64,000 nucleotides of DNA from Geomicrobium sediminis (GCF_016908595.1 NZ_JAFBEC010000001.1:434001-498000); one strand, 5' to 3'. Shown: positions 51,241 through 60,495, counted from the first letter of the stretch. The notes: a model not told the origin generated them from the sequence alone. Numbers and translations are program-made.

Positions 51241-52671
51241 TTATTTAGTAATTATCGTACGCGCTTCAATAAAACGCTCTTTCCAATAGCCTTGTTCTAA
51301 GCTTGATACGGTTACCCCTTGAGATTGACTAGCATGCACGAACGTTTGATTTCCAACGTACATCCCAACATAAGTTGGTCCCCCTGACGAATCAAAGAAG
51401 ACGAGGTCGCCAACGTTCGGTCGTTCCACAGATCGACTCGCTTCATATTGGTCACGGATCGTTCTTGGAATTGAATGACCCTTCTGGCTGTACACGTAAT
51501 AGATGAACCCGCTCGCATCAAACCCGTCTAGAGTCGCCCCACCAAAGACGAACGGTGTACCAACAAGTGTGGATGCCAAGTAAATCAGTTCTTGTCGTTC
51601 CTCGACATCTGGTCGTTCTGGTGTAGGCTCTTCAACTTCGCCAGGCAATACGTGCACGTCTTCCAAGCGATCAATCGTTGCTTGATTTGCTACACCGGTT
51701 GCCTCAAGGTTGTTCGCACGCTGAAAGGCTTGCAGTGCGTCTCGTGTGGCTTCGTCAAACTCACCAGTTGCATAGTCTTCTAAATACCCTAAGTCTCGCA
51801 AATACAGTTGGATGTTCTGAACGATTGGACCTGTGTCCCCTATGCCTTACGAAAAGTCCGAATCTGGATTTGTCGGCTCGTTCCCATGTAGCCAGTTCAT
51901 CGTATCCGGTCCGGCAATTCCGTCGACGGCGAGCCCATTCTCTGATTGCAATGCACGTACCGCACGCTCTGTCGCTTGCCCGAACACGCCTGTCATTGCA
52001 CCATGATAATACCCGTGATCTTTTAACAGTTGTTGTAATTCAATCACACGGTCTCCTGTATGACCATATGAAAGGTTCTTTTCAGTTAATATCTCTTCAG
52101 GTTCATACGGTGGTGCGACTTCCTCTGGAACTGCCTCAGTTCCAATCGCAATGGCAATTTGTTGTTTCGTCTTCGGTCCGACGATACCATCCGCTGACAA
52201 TCCGTGGCTCCGTTGAAAACGAACGACTGCATCACGAGTAATTCTGCCAAAAAAGCCATCGATTCTTGAATTAAAGTAGCCGAGTTGCTTTAACTCGACT
52301 TGAAGCGCAATTACCTTTTCCCCTGAGCTACCGTTTTGTAATAGTTCAATCGGTTGATTAAGATTCGGAAACGAAGGCTCTTCATTCTGTGAATCACCGT
52401 GGAGTTTGGCCAATGTCTTCGGACCTACGATTCCATCAACCGCTAATTGGTGATCGGCTTGAAACGATCGAACGGCAGCCAACGTAAGCTGACCGAAATA
52501 CCCAGTGGCTCTATGGTCGTTGAAATAACCTTGTTCTTTTAATGCGATTTGAAGTTCTTTTACATCGTCTGATTGTTGCCCGTAACGCATGAGTTCTGCT
52601 GCATCGATTGCACTTGGTGAAACGAATAACGCCCCTGCTGAAACTGCTGTAACCACTGCTATTTTACTCAT
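51241..52671 (-). pseudogene. four-repeat PG-binding NlpC/P60 protein interrupted by in-frame TAA, active site lost
   Basis: Residues 1-274 (52671-51847; ATG after GGGGGAG) give a signal peptide and three PG_binding_1 repeats, then TAA at 51849-51847. The same frame continues without another stop to 51241: first GDTGPIVQNIQLYLRDLGYL, completing a fourth repeat, then an NlpC/P60 domain. The layout is that of the intact paralogue at 48836-50347. In the P60 domain the catalytic Cys is Ala (DGFDASGFIYYVY) and the catalytic His is Tyr (GPTYVGMYVG). One gene has therefore been split by a nonsense codon and is also catalytically dead. A truncated three-repeat wall-binding protein may still be made. 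Confidence 0.88.
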
Positions 52672-52745
52672 GACTATAAGCTCCCCCTGCAAACACCTAG
52701 TACTTTCATTCTATACAGAGGGCATGACCTATTTCATGAGACAAA

Positions 52746-53123
52746 TCACACGGTCAATACTGTCTGATTCTTGCGGGTCTCCATTTTAGAAATCGTGACT
52801 AAACACTTAATAACAAGAGAAAACACTTGATCAACCAACGGTTCTATTCCATAGGTCTTTCCTGTATCCAAAAAGCACACGATCACACACAGGTCATTCG
52901 ACATATAACGACAAAAAATAAGCTTGGGATATTTTTCAAATTTACTGTCTCCATCTACTCTTATAGTTGGCAGTGTATTCCTAACAGCGACTAACTTCAC
53001 AACTTTATGCTTAAGCAATGTTTTCCTTAGACCTAGAAAAATCCAACTGGATTCACCGTTTAAACCGATTTCTTCATTAATATAGTTATGTGTGCAACAC
53101 CAAGAGATTCTTTTATGTAAACA
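52746..53123 (-). pseudogene. possible ComK-like remnant
   Basis: A frame of about 125 residues resembling the middle and C-terminal parts of the competence regulator ComK: NGESSWIFLGLRKTLLKHKV against the conserved RSC..FG...GR region, RNTLPTIRVDGDSK against the PI.V/I.PS region, KLIFCRYMSNDLCVIVC against F.FPT.S....C.WI, and DTGKTYGIEP against NGK...PIS. The N-terminal 40 or so residues of ComK are missing: going upstream the frame enters the terminator of the next gene, with no ribosome binding site. I read it as a decayed comK-family gene; the similarity is weak and made by eye. Confidence 0.4.
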
Positions 53124-53167
53124 TAAAAAAAGCTGCTTCAAGGATCAAGTGATCCAAGAAACAGCTT
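53124..53167 (-). terminator. terminator of the acidic lipoprotein gene
   Basis: AAGCTGTTTCTTGGATC...GATCC...GCAGCTT imperfect hairpin followed by seven T on the minus strand, just after the lipoprotein stop codon. Confidence 0.85.
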
Positions 53168-53183
53168 AGTTATCGATTACGAA

Positions 53184-53480
53184 TTACTCTTCAGTGTCTT
53201 CGTCTTCGTCTTCAACGTCTAATTCAGCGTCTTCGTCTGCATCAGCGTCTACTTCTTCTTCTTCGTCAGCGTCAAGATCTGCTTCTTCTTCGTCAGCAGG
53301 CTCATCGATTTCAAGCTCATCGTCGCCGTCTACATCAGCGTCAGCGTCAGTATCTACTTCTTCTTCAGTGTCGTCTACGTCTACGCCGTCTTCAGCTGGC
53401 TCTTCAGCGTCGCCACAAGCAGCTAGCATACCTACTGCGAAGATTGAAGAAAGTGCACCATATAGTAATTTCTTATTCAT
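53184..53480 (-). CDS. small, extremely acidic lipoprotein
   Basis: A 98-residue lipoprotein. Signal peptide MNKKLLYGALSSIFAVG ends in lipobox LAAC; the mature part is over half Asp and Glu with Ala and Val spacers and has no hydrophobic core, so it is expected to be unfolded. The same signal peptide style (YGALSSI, LAAC) occurs in the 62-residue lipoprotein at 59515, suggesting common origin. Such polyanionic surface proteins could bind cations or protect the membrane in alkaline, salty media; no function is known. The antisense frame across it is serine-rich and is a by-product of the repeats. Confidence 0.75.
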   Translation of the reverse strand: MNKKLLYGALSSIFAVGMLAACGDAEEPAEDGVDVDDTEEEVDTDADADVDGDDELEIDEPADEEEADLDADEEEEVDADADEDAELDVEDEDEDTEE

Positions 53481-53712
53481 AGTTAATGTCCCCTTTAAGA
53501 GTTCATGATTTTGTGTTAGCCATTTGTCTTTCGGCTAACTTGTGTACATCATATCAACGATATCCGCGACCGTCTAGCGAATGCGTACATTTTTGAACGT
53601 CTTTGGACATTGTTTCATAATGTCATTGTTTTCTTACATTTCAACCTTATTACTTACACATTTCAAACGTATTCATGGATGTTCTGTGAACCTTTTACTA
53701 TATAAATATATA

Positions 53713-53736
53713 AAAGAGACGTTTTTACGCCTCTTT
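53713..53736 (-). terminator. terminator of fabZ
   Basis: Minus-strand AAAGAGGCGT-AAAA-ACGTCTCTTT (one G-T pair) followed by TATAT; it overlaps the fabZ stop codon. Confidence 0.7.
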
Positions 53737-54159
53737 ATCCGTCAGTGCAAACATAAGATCAAGCTCTGCAACGACTTTATCGTCTACTTTTGCGACAGCA
53801 TGACCTTTGCCAATCGTTCCTCGCACACGTGTTAGTGTCGTTTCTAAGATGAGTTGATCGCCTGGTGTAACTTGTCCTTTAAACCGGCAATTATCAATGC
53901 CTGCAAAGACCGCTAGTTTCCCTGCGTATTTCTCGTGTTTTAAAAGGGCCACCGCACCCGTTTGTGCAAGTGCTTCTACAATTAGAACGCCTGGCATAAG
54001 TGGGTATCCTGGAAAGTGTCCATTAAAAAACTCTTCATTTGCAGTAACGTTCTTCAGAGCGACACAACGCTCGCCTTCTTCCAGTTCTAGTACACGGTCA
54101 ATGAGTAAGAATGGATAGCGGTGTGCGATAATCTCTTTAATTTCTTCCGTATTTAGCAT
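53725..54159 (-). CDS. fabZ: 3-hydroxyacyl-[ACP] dehydratase FabZ
   Basis: A 144-residue hot-dog enzyme with the FabZ active site: His48 in [14 protein letters not shown] and Glu62 in [10 protein letters not shown], and the N-terminal [11 protein letters not shown]. It dehydrates (3R)-hydroxyacyl-ACP in fatty acid elongation. As in B. subtilis it is downstream of mbl, flhO and flhP, here with a short EpuA-like gene in between. Length and motifs fit exactly. Confidence 0.96.
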   Translation of the reverse strand: MLNTEEIKEIIAHRYPFLLIDRVLELEEGERCVALKNVTANEEFFNGHFPGYPLMPGVLIVEALAQTGAVALLKHEKYAGKLAVFAGIDNCRFKGQVTPGDQLILETTLTRVRGTIGKGHAVAKVDDKVVAELDLMFALTDKEA

Positions 54160-54173
54160 CGATTCTCCGTCCT

Positions 54174-54452
54174 TTAGCCGCTAATATAGTCGTAAAGATC
54201 TGTCCATGTTTCCCATTGCAGTATATCATACCCTTCGCCACCACCGATGACTCGATAGCCGAACAAAAGTCCGAGCACAATCATCGCAGCAAAAAGAACG
54301 ACGATGAGGACAAGTCGTAACCAAATCGGCACTAAGCGAACTTTCCGTGATCGCTTTAGGGCACGCTTTTCTTGTCGTTTTTCTTTTCGTCGCTGCTTTC
54401 GCATCGCTTTCGTTTCGTTTTCGTTTACTTCATCCTTTGCATGTCCAGCCAT
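54174..54452 (-). CDS. EpuA-like small membrane protein (annotated in relatives as RNA polymerase subunit beta)
   Basis: A 92-residue protein: a very basic, Lys/Arg/Glu-rich N-terminal 45 residues, one membrane helix ([24 protein letters not shown]), and the short outer segment [12 protein letters not shown] with the conserved GYxVIGxG-type motif of the EpuA family. Start ATG 54452 follows AAGGGG. It lies 22 bp downstream of flhP and 15 bp before fabZ in the mbl cluster, the usual place in bacilli. The RNA polymerase name is an annotation artefact; the true role is unclear. Confidence 0.85.
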   Translation of the reverse strand: MAGHAKDEVNENETKAMRKQRRKEKRQEKRALKRSRKVRLVPIWLRLVLIVVLFAAMIVLGLLFGYRVIGGGEGYDILQWETWTDLYDYISG

Positions 54453-54494
54453 GAGAGTCCCCTTCTCTTCCAAGACAATCGGTGAAATATGTAC

Positions 54495-55304
54495 TTATCG
54501 GAGGCTATTAACAAGACCCATCATTTGATCGGTTTGACGGAGAGACCTCGCATGCATGCTATACAAACGCTGCATTTCCATCAATTTTACCATCTCTTGG
54601 GCCATGTCGACATTCGCTTGTTCTAACGCTCCTTGTACGACCGTCCCGTTGTTCGCCGCTTCATATTCTAATACATCTGCCAATGTAAGATCAAGCGCCT
54701 CAACGTCCGGTAACGCAAATAAGTTATTACCGATTGACTCGAGCATTTGAGGTTTGCTGACGTTTGCAAGATTAAGAGTACCTAGTTCCACGTCTTGACC
54801 GTCGGCCATTTGGGCAACGAGGGTACCGTCAGCTTGTAAGGTAAAACTTTGGGCTTGTCCGGTAATTTCAAATGGCGTGCCATCCGCTTGCAATAACGCC
54901 GCACCGTCTCCTGAAACGATCCGCCACGTATTATCCCCTGATTCCGATAAGTAAAACGCACCGTCTCTTGTTAGAAACGTTTCGCCTTCTCGCTCAACTG
55001 GAAAAAAATGATTCGGGCTAATCAATGCAAAATCAAGGTCCCGTTCGCTCTCTTTCACTGATCCTTGTTCAAACCTTAATGCCGATTGGACCATTGCTGC
55101 ACCTGATCCAGAACGAATGCCAGGTGGTGTTAAGCGGTTACCTTCTGGTTGCGGAACTTGCTGATTATTAATCTGTTGGAATAAAAGGTCTGAGAACATC
55201 GCTTCTCGACGTTGATATCCCGTCGTATTGACGTTTGCCAAGTTGTGCGCGGTCGTATCAATGCCTTGTTGAAGCTGTCCCATTGAAACGGCTGAAGTAA
55301 GCAT
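54495..55304 (-). CDS. flhP: flagellar hook-basal body protein FlhP (FlgG/FlgF-like)
   Basis: A 269-residue rod/hook-type protein with N-terminal LQQGIDTTAHNLANVNTTGYQRR and C-terminal GALEQANVDMAQEMVKLMEMQRLYSMHARSL, the two helices that pack together in rod proteins, and a middle beta domain (GDGAALLQADGTPFEITG). It is paired with flhO 15 bp upstream, just as in B. subtilis downstream of mbl. It is exported through the flagellar type III apparatus. Confidence 0.92.
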   Translation of the reverse strand: MLTSAVSMGQLQQGIDTTAHNLANVNTTGYQRREAMFSDLLFQQINNQQVPQPEGNRLTPPGIRSGSGAAMVQSALRFEQGSVKESERDLDFALISPNHFFPVEREGETFLTRDGAFYLSESGDNTWRIVSGDGAALLQADGTPFEITGQAQSFTLQADGTLVAQMADGQDVELGTLNLANVSKPQMLESIGNNLFALPDVEALDLTLADVLEYEAANNGTVVQGALEQANVDMAQEMVKLMEMQRLYSMHARSLRQTDQMMGLVNSLR

Positions 55305-55319
55305 CTTCTAACTCCTTCA

Positions 55320-56105
55320 TTAGCCGAGCTTGCCGATGTCGTTGGCCGCTCGCTGCATGTTCTGATCGTACGCTTTTAAGATCGTTTGGTTTGCTTCATA
55401 CAGACGATGAGCACTCATAAGTTCTGTCATCGTTTGCAGAGGATCAACATTTGATTGTTCGAGAAACCCTTGTTGCAATGCATAAGGCAACGCCTCGTTC
55501 TCTACAGCACTCGGCAATTCGCCTCCATCATAACGAAGAAGTCCATCTCCTGCTTTTACAAGGTCGTGATGATCCTCAGCAAAGGCAATGTTCATCTGAC
55601 CAACTTCTTCTCCAACGTGATTAACAACCGTTCCCATGTCATTCACGCTAAACCATTCATTAGTTACGAGTAAAGGTTCTCCGTCCGTTCCAAGCACACG
55701 ATTGCCGTTACTCGTCGTAAGGTAACCCGTACTATCTACAGTGAAATTCCCATTTCTCGTATAAACCGGTTCGCCATCATCATCACTGACGACAAAGAGA
55801 AGACTGCCTTCACCGACGATTCCTTGCAATAGGGCAACATCCGTCCCAACATTCGTCTCTCGTAAATCCCCTTGACGAAAATCAGCCGTTCGCTCTTGCA
55901 TGTAAACACCTGTGTTCAATTCACCAATCGGTTGCCTTGAATTCGTGTTCATCGCTTGAATGAGCATGTTCGGAAAAGCACGAACGCTTGCGTGATCTGC
56001 TTTGTATCCAGGTGTTGTGACGTTTGCTAAATTGTCGTTCAGAACGTCGGTACGACGTTGCTGGGTAATCATCCCTGATGCTGCGTTGTAAAATCCTCGG
56101 ATCAT
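55320..56105 (-). CDS. flhO: flagellar hook-basal body protein FlhO (FlgF-like)
   Basis: A 261-residue protein with GFYNAASGMITQQRRTDVLN and NLANVTTPGYKAD at the N-terminus and QGFLEQSNVDPLQTMTELMS with LYEANQTILKAYDQNMQRA at the C-terminus, the paired helices of rod and hook proteins. It is 19 bp downstream of mbl and precedes flhP. The mbl-flhO-flhP order identifies it more surely than sequence alone. Confidence 0.92.
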   Translation of the reverse strand: MIRGFYNAASGMITQQRRTDVLNDNLANVTTPGYKADHASVRAFPNMLIQAMNTNSRQPIGELNTGVYMQERTADFRQGDLRETNVGTDVALLQGIVGEGSLLFVVSDDDGEPVYTRNGNFTVDSTGYLTTSNGNRVLGTDGEPLLVTNEWFSVNDMGTVVNHVGEEVGQMNIAFAEDHHDLVKAGDGLLRYDGGELPSAVENEALPYALQQGFLEQSNVDPLQTMTELMSAHRLYEANQTILKAYDQNMQRAANDIGKLG

Positions 56106-56124
56106 AGCTACCCTCCTCCAATCG

Positions 56125-57126
56125 TTAGGCTTTAAGGCGCGTTGACATTTTGTCGAGATTCTCTAAGATAATACCCGTTCCAACTGCCACACAGTGCATC
56201 GGCTCTTCAGCAATTAAGACCGGTACTTTTAATTCGTCGGTTAAGAGTGAATCCATTCCGTGAAGAAGCGCTCCTCCACCTGTTAAGATGACGCCTCGGT
56301 CAATAATGTCGGCAGACAATTCTGGTGGTGTCTGTTCTAGCACGTACTTCGCTGCCGCCACAATGTTTGCGACCGACTCACTCAGTGCTCCTTTAATCTC
56401 ATCAGAATAAACCGTGATCGTTCTAGGCAATCCACTGACCATATCTCGTCCACGAATGTCCATTTCTTCGTTACGGTCTCCTGGCGAAACGCTTCCGACT
56501 TGCTTTTTGATTTCTTCGGATGTCCGCTCACCAATAAGGAGCTTATACTTCCGTTTAATGTAGGCTAAAATGTCGCTATCAAATTGGTCACCAGCCGTTT
56601 TGATCGACTTCGATGTAACAATCCCGCCCATAGAAAGGACAGCTACGTCTGTCGTTCCACCGCCGATGTCTACGACCATGTTCCCGCTCGGTTGGAAAAT
56701 GTCCATGCCAGCACCAATTGCTGCGACCTTTGGCTCTTCTTCTAAGTAGACGTTCTTTCCGCCGCTTTTCTCAACGGTTTCACGGATGGCTTTCTGCTCA
56801 ACAGAGGTAATGTCTGTTGGACAACAAATTAAGATTCTCGGTTTAACAAAGGAAGACTTCACATTTACTTTTGCAAGGAAGTGTCTCAGCATTGCTTCAG
56901 TAAGATGAAAGTCCGCAATGACCCCATCTTTCATTGGACGTGTCGCAACGATATTACCGGGTGTTCTACCGACCATGCGAAACGCTTCTTCTCCAACCGC
57001 TAGCGCTTTGCCTGTCGTTTTATCAATTGCGACAACTGAAGGCTCATTTAATACAATGCCTCGACCTTTAATGTGCATTAGCACATTTGCGGTCCCTAAA
57101 TCTATTCCTATATCTCTGCCAAACAT
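56125..57126 (-). CDS. mbl: rod-shape-determining actin homologue Mbl
   Basis: A 333-residue MreB-family actin: GIDLGTANVLMHIKGRGIVLNEPSVVA (phosphate 1), VVDIGGGTTDVAVLSMGGIV (phosphate 2) and GVILTGGGALLHGMDSLL (adenosine). The start MFGRDIGIDLGTAN at 57126 is that of Mbl and follows GGAAGGTG; an upstream in-frame extension has no ribosome binding site. It organises lateral wall synthesis at the inner membrane face. In B. subtilis spoIIID lies directly upstream; here they are 4.5 kb apart. Confidence 0.96.
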   Translation of the reverse strand: MFGRDIGIDLGTANVLMHIKGRGIVLNEPSVVAIDKTTGKALAVGEEAFRMVGRTPGNIVATRPMKDGVIADFHLTEAMLRHFLAKVNVKSSFVKPRILICCPTDITSVEQKAIRETVEKSGGKNVYLEEEPKVAAIGAGMDIFQPSGNMVVDIGGGTTDVAVLSMGGIVTSKSIKTAGDQFDSDILAYIKRKYKLLIGERTSEEIKKQVGSVSPGDRNEEMDIRGRDMVSGLPRTITVYSDEIKGALSESVANIVAAAKYVLEQTPPELSADIIDRGVILTGGGALLHGMDSLLTDELKVPVLIAEEPMHCVAVGTGIILENLDKMSTRLKA

Positions 57127-57362
57127 TTGGCACCTTCCTCTCAATATACATGATCTAGAACCGAACAAAATCCGTACTCACTAATGCTTTATTTTACCAC
57201 AACGATGTCGAAATATGAATCTAAGGAACGAATCTTTTGTTATTTTCATTATGACCAAAGACAGAGAAAACATGCCGAATTCACTACTTTGCGGTTTGAC
57301 TTGTCGAAAAAAAAGGAATTTTAACGTCGATGGCGAATGTCCACCAAAAGGAGTGAACGTTG

Positions 57363-58310
57363 ATGATTACGATCAAAGCATTAAACGAAGCACGGGTTCG
57401 TTTGCACAACACTGTACACGTTACCCCTGTACTTACATCACGCACATTAGATGAACAAACTGGCGCATCCGTATATATTAAATCCGAACATTTACAAAAA
57501 ACCGGTTCCTTTAAGATTCGCGGCGCTACAAATTGCGTCATGATCGCCAAAGATCAAGGAGCGCGTCATCTCGTTGCCGCCTCGTCAGGCAATCACGGTC
57601 AAGCGGTTGCCTTTGTCGCTCGAGAGCTTGGGATTCCCGCTACGATTGTCATCCCAGAGAACGCAAATGCAGCGAAAGAAGAAGCCATTCGTAATTACGG
57701 TGCAGAAGTCGTTCACGTTGGTACGACGTCTTCAGAGCGACTCCAATACGCAGAACAACTCGTAGAACAACTTAATGCCACTTTCATCCCTCCGTATGAT
57801 GATGAAGCGGTCATGGCCGGTCAAGGAACGGTCGGTTTAGAAATTCTTTCGCAAGTCCACGATCCTGAAGTTGTCATCGTTCCGATCGGGGGCGGAGGAC
57901 TCATATCTGGCATTAGCACTGCGATTAAACACATCAACCCAAAGATTAAAGTCATCGGTGTAGAACCTGAAAACGCAAGTGACACGTTAAAATCTCGCAA
58001 AGCGGGTCAACGGATCACGATTGATCGTGCAGATACAATCGCTGATGGGCTAAGGGCATCAACACCAGGCGAGATGACCTTCCCAATTATCGAGGAACAT
58101 GTCGATGACATTATTACAGTCAGTGAAGAGGAAATACGCGAGGCATTCGTATTTTACTTGTCACGAATGAAACAAGTCGTTGAACCGTCTGGAAGTGTCA
58201 CGCTCGCTGCTCTTCGTTCTGGAAAAGTGACGCATCACGGTGGCAACGTTGTCGTTGTTGCAAGTGGTGGGAACTTGGACTTACGTGCGATTAAACGCTT
58301 TGTGGAATAA
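57363..58310 (+). CDS. threonine/serine dehydratase, PLP-dependent (catabolic type)
   Basis: A 315-residue fold-type II PLP enzyme: GSFKIRGATN (Lys Schiff base), ASSGNHGQAVAF (phosphate/substrate loop), PIGGGGLISGIS (PLP phosphate cup) and VVVASGGNLDL (Ser/Gly near ring nitrogen). It lacks the C-terminal ACT regulatory domain of biosynthetic IlvA, so it fits the short catabolic group (TdcB/serine racemase-like) that makes 2-oxobutyrate or pyruvate and ammonia. ATG 57363 is nine bases after AAAAGGAG; a TTG codon precedes it. It is the only gene of its unit, ending in a strong terminator. Confidence 0.9.
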   Translation: MITIKALNEARVRLHNTVHVTPVLTSRTLDEQTGASVYIKSEHLQKTGSFKIRGATNCVMIAKDQGARHLVAASSGNHGQAVAFVARELGIPATIVIPENANAAKEEAIRNYGAEVVHVGTTSSERLQYAEQLVEQLNATFIPPYDDEAVMAGQGTVGLEILSQVHDPEVVIVPIGGGGLISGISTAIKHINPKIKVIGVEPENASDTLKSRKAGQRITIDRADTIADGLRASTPGEMTFPIIEEHVDDIITVSEEEIREAFVFYLSRMKQVVEPSGSVTLAALRSGKVTHHGGNVVVVASGGNLDLRAIKRFVE

Positions 58311-58345
58311 CAAAAGGAGCTACCTTGCCCAGGTAGCTCCTTTTG
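58311..58345. terminator. bidirectional terminator
   Basis: CAAAAGGAGCTACCT-TGCCC-AGGTAGCTCCTTTTG is a perfect 15-bp stem between the converging dehydratase and LLM genes. Confidence 0.92.
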
Positions 58346-58346
58346 C

Positions 58347-59342
58347 TTAGATGTCTAGATCATTCCATAACTCTTTTAGCAACGTGTAGCTGTAGCGTCG
58401 TTTCTGTTGGTCATGAATGTCTGTTGTGACGATTAATTCTTGGAAACGCGTTTCGTCATGGAACGCTTTTAACTCTTCGGCAACTTTAGCTTGATCACCG
58501 ACGAATGAGTATTTCAGCATGCTCATCACTTGTTCTCTTTCCATTGGCGACATGTAGTCATCAACGTTGTCAACAGGTGCTGTATCAATGGTACGGTTCC
58601 CACGAATAATGCTTAGGAACTTCAACTTACTTGTGGAAGCTAACCGCTCTGCTTCTTCAACCGTATCCGCTAATGTCACATTGACCGTTACCATAGCGTA
58701 AGGTTCATCCAAGTACTTAGATGGCTGGAAACGCTCGTGATAGATCTTAAGCGCATTGTGAAGTTCCTTGGGTGCAAAGTGACTGGCAAACGCATAAGGT
58801 AACCCCATAGCTGCTGCCAATTGTGCACCGTACGTACTCGACCCTAAAAGATACACAGGGACGTTCGTATCGTGACCTGGATACGCTTTTACAGGCAGAT
58901 CAGCATCACTTAAATATTGTAAAATTTCATTGACGTTTTCAGGAAATTGATTCACGGCATTTCTCGTATCACGGCGTAACGCTTGTACCGTCATCGGATC
59001 CGTCCCTGGCGCTCTACCAATTCCAAGATCGATTCGTCCTGGGTACATGCTTTCCAATGTCCCAAATTGCTCTGCGACGATCAGTGGCGCATGATTTGGG
59101 AGCATAATGCCACCAGAGCCAACACGAATGTTCTTACTATGACCTGCCAAGTAACCAATCAAAACAGCCGTAGCTGAACTTGCAATACTTTCCATATTAT
59201 GATGTTCTGCAACCCAATAGCGATGGTAGCCGAGTTCATCTGTATGTTGAATAAGTTCTTTACTATTATGAAACGCATCTGTAGCGGTTTGTTCCGGCAA
59301 TACAGGCGCCAAATCCAATACCGACAAGGCGAGCTTAGTCAT
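58347..59342 (-). CDS. LLM-class flavin-dependent oxidoreductase
   Basis: A 331-residue luciferase-like monooxygenase of the short single-chain group (start MTKLALSVLDLAPVLPEQT; YHRYWVAEHHNMESIASSA; GTLESMYPGRIDLGIGRAPG, the typical signature; PLIVAEQF). It probably uses FMNH2 or F420-independent flavin chemistry on an unknown substrate. ATG 59342 follows AAAGGA at eight bases. It is transcribed alone. The group (MsnO8/YwcH-like) is widely annotated but poorly characterised. Confidence 0.9.
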   Translation of the reverse strand: MTKLALSVLDLAPVLPEQTATDAFHNSKELIQHTDELGYHRYWVAEHHNMESIASSATAVLIGYLAGHSKNIRVGSGGIMLPNHAPLIVAEQFGTLESMYPGRIDLGIGRAPGTDPMTVQALRRDTRNAVNQFPENVNEILQYLSDADLPVKAYPGHDTNVPVYLLGSSTYGAQLAAAMGLPYAFASHFAPKELHNALKIYHERFQPSKYLDEPYAMVTVNVTLADTVEEAERLASTSKLKFLSIIRGNRTIDTAPVDNVDDYMSPMEREQVMSMLKYSFVGDQAKVAEELKAFHDETRFQELIVTTDIHDQQKRRYSYTLLKELWNDLDI

Positions 59343-59514
59343 TCGATACATCCTTTCTTCTTGCATCTAATACCTATAAGACACCATACACATTTGACTC
59401 ACAAATGAACAGCAATCTGCTTATTACCTTAGTATATGGTCATGTCCTTTTATTCATTCGATGCATGTTCTTAAATCGAGTGGGAAACCTGTTAGCAAGA
59501 AGGAGGTTCTAAAA

Positions 59515-59703
59515 ATGGATAAACGTATGATGTACGGTGCTCTTTCATCCATTCTTGTCATTAGCGCCCTTGCCGCTTGCAACGATGATGATTTTAACAC
59601 CCCAAATGAACCAGAAGTTAATGCGCACATCAATGGTGACGACTTACACTTACAAGTTTCCGAAGGAATCCATAGCAACACAGACGAAGCAGATTTAGAG
59701 TAA
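59515..59703 (+). CDS. very small lipoprotein
   Basis: A 62-residue protein with AAGGAGG at ideal distance from ATG 59515. The signal peptide MDKRMMYGALSSILVIS ends in lipobox LAAC; the mature 40 residues are acidic and have no recognisable fold. Its signal peptide closely matches that of the acidic lipoprotein at 53184 (shared KR/KK-x-x-YGALSSI and LAAC). A terminator hairpin follows 18 bp after the stop, supporting a real gene. Function unknown. Confidence 0.7.
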   Translation: MDKRMMYGALSSILVISALAACNDDDFNTPNEPEVNAHINGDDLHLQVSEGIHSNTDEADLE

Positions 59704-59720
59704 TGATATGCACTTATAGC

Positions 59721-59745
59721 GAGCAGGCTTTTTGCTTGCTCTTTT
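59721..59745 (+). terminator. terminator of the small lipoprotein gene
   Basis: GAGCAGGC-TTTTT-GCTTGCTC (one G-T pair) followed by TTTT. Confidence 0.8.
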
Positions 59746-59904
59746 CCATACTTAGTAAGCCCCTATATTGAACGACTCTTCAGTCACTCTGTATTGGGAT
59801 GGCACGACCTTTCATTCATTTGTAATGAAACTTTGAAGATTCCTTGTAGCAGACTGAAACATGACTGGTGTACAATCAATATAGAAAGAGGGGGCTTTGC
59901 ATTG

Positions 59905-60420
59905 ATGAAGGAACTCTGGTCATGGATTAAGACATTTATTATCGTTATCGTCATTTTGTTCGTCGTCCGAACATTTTTACTTGGTAATTATCTCGTAAAC
60001 GGCTCATCAATGATGCCCACGGTCGAACACGGTGACCGTATGGTCATTAATAAAATGGCCTATACATTTTCAGAACCTGATCGCTTCGATGTTATCGTTT
60101 TTCATTACGATGAACATAACGACCACGTAAAACGCGTAATTGGACTCCCTGGCGATGAAGTGGAATATGCGGATGATACTCTCTATATAAACGAACAACC
60201 GATTGACGAACCGTTCACGGATGATACAACCGAAGACTTTACGTTCGACGTGATCGGTGAAGGACAAGTAATCCCAAAAGGCGAATACTTTGTCGTTGGT
60301 GATAATCGCAACAACAGCATCGACAGCCGAGCAAGTGGTTTCGTTTCAGAAGACGAGATCGTCGGAAAAGCAAGCCTTCGTTATTGGCCTTTGAATCGAT
60401 TCGGGACACTAAATGAATAA
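59905..60420 (+). CDS. lepB: signal peptidase I
   Basis: A 171-residue type I signal peptidase of the short Gram-positive (SipS/P-type) class: one N-terminal membrane helix (FIIVIVILFVVRTFLL), box B GSSMMPT with nucleophile Ser35, box D DHVKRVIGLPGD with general base Lys76, and box E GDNRNNSIDSR. It removes signal peptides from the many exported proteins encoded here. ATG 59905 is taken over the adjacent TTG 59902 and far upstream codons because GAGGGGG lies ten bases before it. The bidirectional terminator separates it from nitronate monooxygenase. Confidence 0.93.
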   Translation: MKELWSWIKTFIIVIVILFVVRTFLLGNYLVNGSSMMPTVEHGDRMVINKMAYTFSEPDRFDVIVFHYDEHNDHVKRVIGLPGDEVEYADDTLYINEQPIDEPFTDDTTEDFTFDVIGEGQVIPKGEYFVVGDNRNNSIDSRASGFVSEDEIVGKASLRYWPLNRFGTLNE

Positions 60421-60434
60421 ACAGAGAAAAAAGT

Positions 60435-60473
60435 AGCCCTGATCCTCCTACTCGTCGAAGATCAGGGCTTTTG
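60435..60473. terminator. bidirectional terminator
   Basis: AGCCCTGATC / GATCAGGGCT perfect 10-bp stem, with TTTG on the plus side and ACTTTTTT on the minus side. Confidence 0.9.
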
Positions 60474-60495
60474 CATGCGCATTTGTTCGTATAGT

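Noticed and set aside
53194-53508. Serine-rich open frame on the plus strand
   Set aside because: It is the antisense of the polyacidic lipoprotein gene; GAA/GAT/GAC codons read as TTC/ATC/GTC and shifted Ser codons. No ribosome binding site.
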